NCBI GenBank assembly: GCA_949285775.1
Contig: CASEAD010000120.1
Location: 1-5,744 of the forward strand
Reading direction: 5' to 3'
Length of the DNA: 5,744 nt
Source: an uncultured bacterium
Lineage (GTDB): Bacteria > Bacillota_I > Bacilli_A > RF39 > UBA660
Shown piece after piece: positions 5,320 to 5,744 of the stretch (position 1 is its first letter; every line of letters starts with the position of its first letter). Below the pieces are notes generated by a model. That model had not been told where the DNA came from. It was given only the letters and a program-made list of their open reading frames with translations, and made no database searches. Both the position numbers and the translations under genes were made by a program.

Positions 5320-5744
5320 CTATAGCAAATTTAATGACTATGAATTAGTAAACTTAGCCCAAGAATATAATGAAGATGCCATAAACATACTCCATAAAAA
5401 ATATAAACCCCTAATGATAAAAAAAAGTCAAAAAATCTATCCTTATGTAAAAAATAAAGGCTTAGAACTATCTGATCTAATTCAAGAATGTACCATTGGC
5501 TTTGAAGAATCAATAAAAAACTTTAACCCTAACGATAATGTAACATTCTATACATTTACCAGTGTTTGTATGGATAGACAACTAATGAGCCAAGTAACCA
5601 AACTAAATAGAGGAAAACATAAATTATTAAATGAAGCCATCCCCTTAGAAACACTATCCGATACAGATGACGCTAATAACTTAATAGATTTTATAAAAAA
5701 TGAAACAGATAACCCAGAACTAAATCTCCTAGATAATGAAGAAT
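5312..5744 (+). CDS. sigH: RNA polymerase sigma factor SigH-like, N-terminal part (truncated by window edge)
   Basis: The frame runs from ATG 5312 to the right edge without a stop (144 codons visible). The product is a sigma-70 family factor of the SigH (sigma-30) type, which in Bacillus drives the transition to stationary phase and starts sporulation. NDYELVNLAQEYNEDAINIL (8-27) matches the N-terminal helix of region 2. DLIQECTIGFEESIKNFNP (55-73) is region 2.2. FYTFTSVCMDRQLMSQVTKL (79-98) followed by NRGKHKLLNEAIPLE (99-113) corresponds to regions 2.3-2.4, aligning with remembered B. subtilis blocks such as FKAFAELCITRQI and ATRQKHIPLN. The DNA-binding region 4 lies beyond the window. It starts inside rlmB (ATGACTGA overlap); the Bacillus order rlmB-yacP-sigH is kept except that yacP is absent. 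The sequence is fairly diverged, so another group of SigH-like factor is possible. Confidence 0.87.
   Translation, partial: MTDYSKFNDYELVNLAQEYNEDAINILHKKYKPLMIKKSQKIYPYVKNKGLELSDLIQECTIGFEESIKNFNPNDNVTFYTFTSVCMDRQLMSQVTKLNRGKHKLLNEAIPLETLSDTDDANNLIDFIKNETDNPELNLLDNEE

Noticed and set aside
4021..5513. Minus-strand frames of 60-133 codons opposite yqeH, mrnC, rlmB and sigH
   Set aside because: They are antisense to recognised conserved genes and show no family motifs or start signals.
1..5744. CRISPR array, tRNA or rRNA genes, insertion sequence
   Set aside because: No regularly spaced repeats, cloverleaf, rRNA-like stretch, transposase or terminal inverted repeats were seen on either strand.

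Overview
The window looks like a chromosomal segment of an AT-rich, spore-forming member of the Bacillota (class Bacilli or a close relative). Three things point that way: a SigK-type sporulation sigma factor, a SigH-type sigma factor, and the Bacillus-type genes yqeG, yqeH, mrnC and rlmB. Shine-Dalgarno sites are strong (AGGAGG or AAGGAG). Tryptophan is written TGG, and TGA is used as a stop, so the standard bacterial code fits. An uncultured gut Bacilli lineage is plausible, but the sequence does not settle this.

Region 1 (bases 1-1784, + strand) holds two genes. The first is the C-terminal part of a large protein that is open to the left edge. It carries a HEIGH zinc-metallopeptidase motif plus downstream GHG and SEIMANF blocks, resembling the zincin tails of phage MuF-type or polymorphic-toxin proteins. 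A 73-residue gene follows with an 8-base overlap and its own ribosome binding site, placed where an immunity or partner protein would sit. This region lacks the strong C-over-G excess of the rest of the window, so it may be an acquired or mobile segment.

A short intergenic stretch (1785-1832) carries a bidirectional hairpin terminator shared with the convergent sigK. Region 2 (1833-2528, - strand) is a complete, uninterrupted sigK that keeps a hydrophobic pro-sequence.

A 205-base divergent intergenic region (2529-2733) carries two forward candidate sigma-A promoters, a small inverted repeat and a thrice-repeated decamer. Region 3 (2734 to the right edge, + strand) is a tight operon of yqeG, yqeH, mrnC, rlmB and sigH, the last truncated by the edge. 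These encode a HAD phosphatase, a circularly permuted ribosome-assembly GTPase, the 23S rRNA maturation RNase Mini-III, a 23S rRNA 2'-O-methyltransferase and the early stationary-phase/sporulation sigma factor. In B. subtilis these genes come from two separate clusters. Here they are joined into one translationally coupled unit of ribosome-maturation genes leading into sporulation control. The late mother-cell sigma gene is divergent from it.
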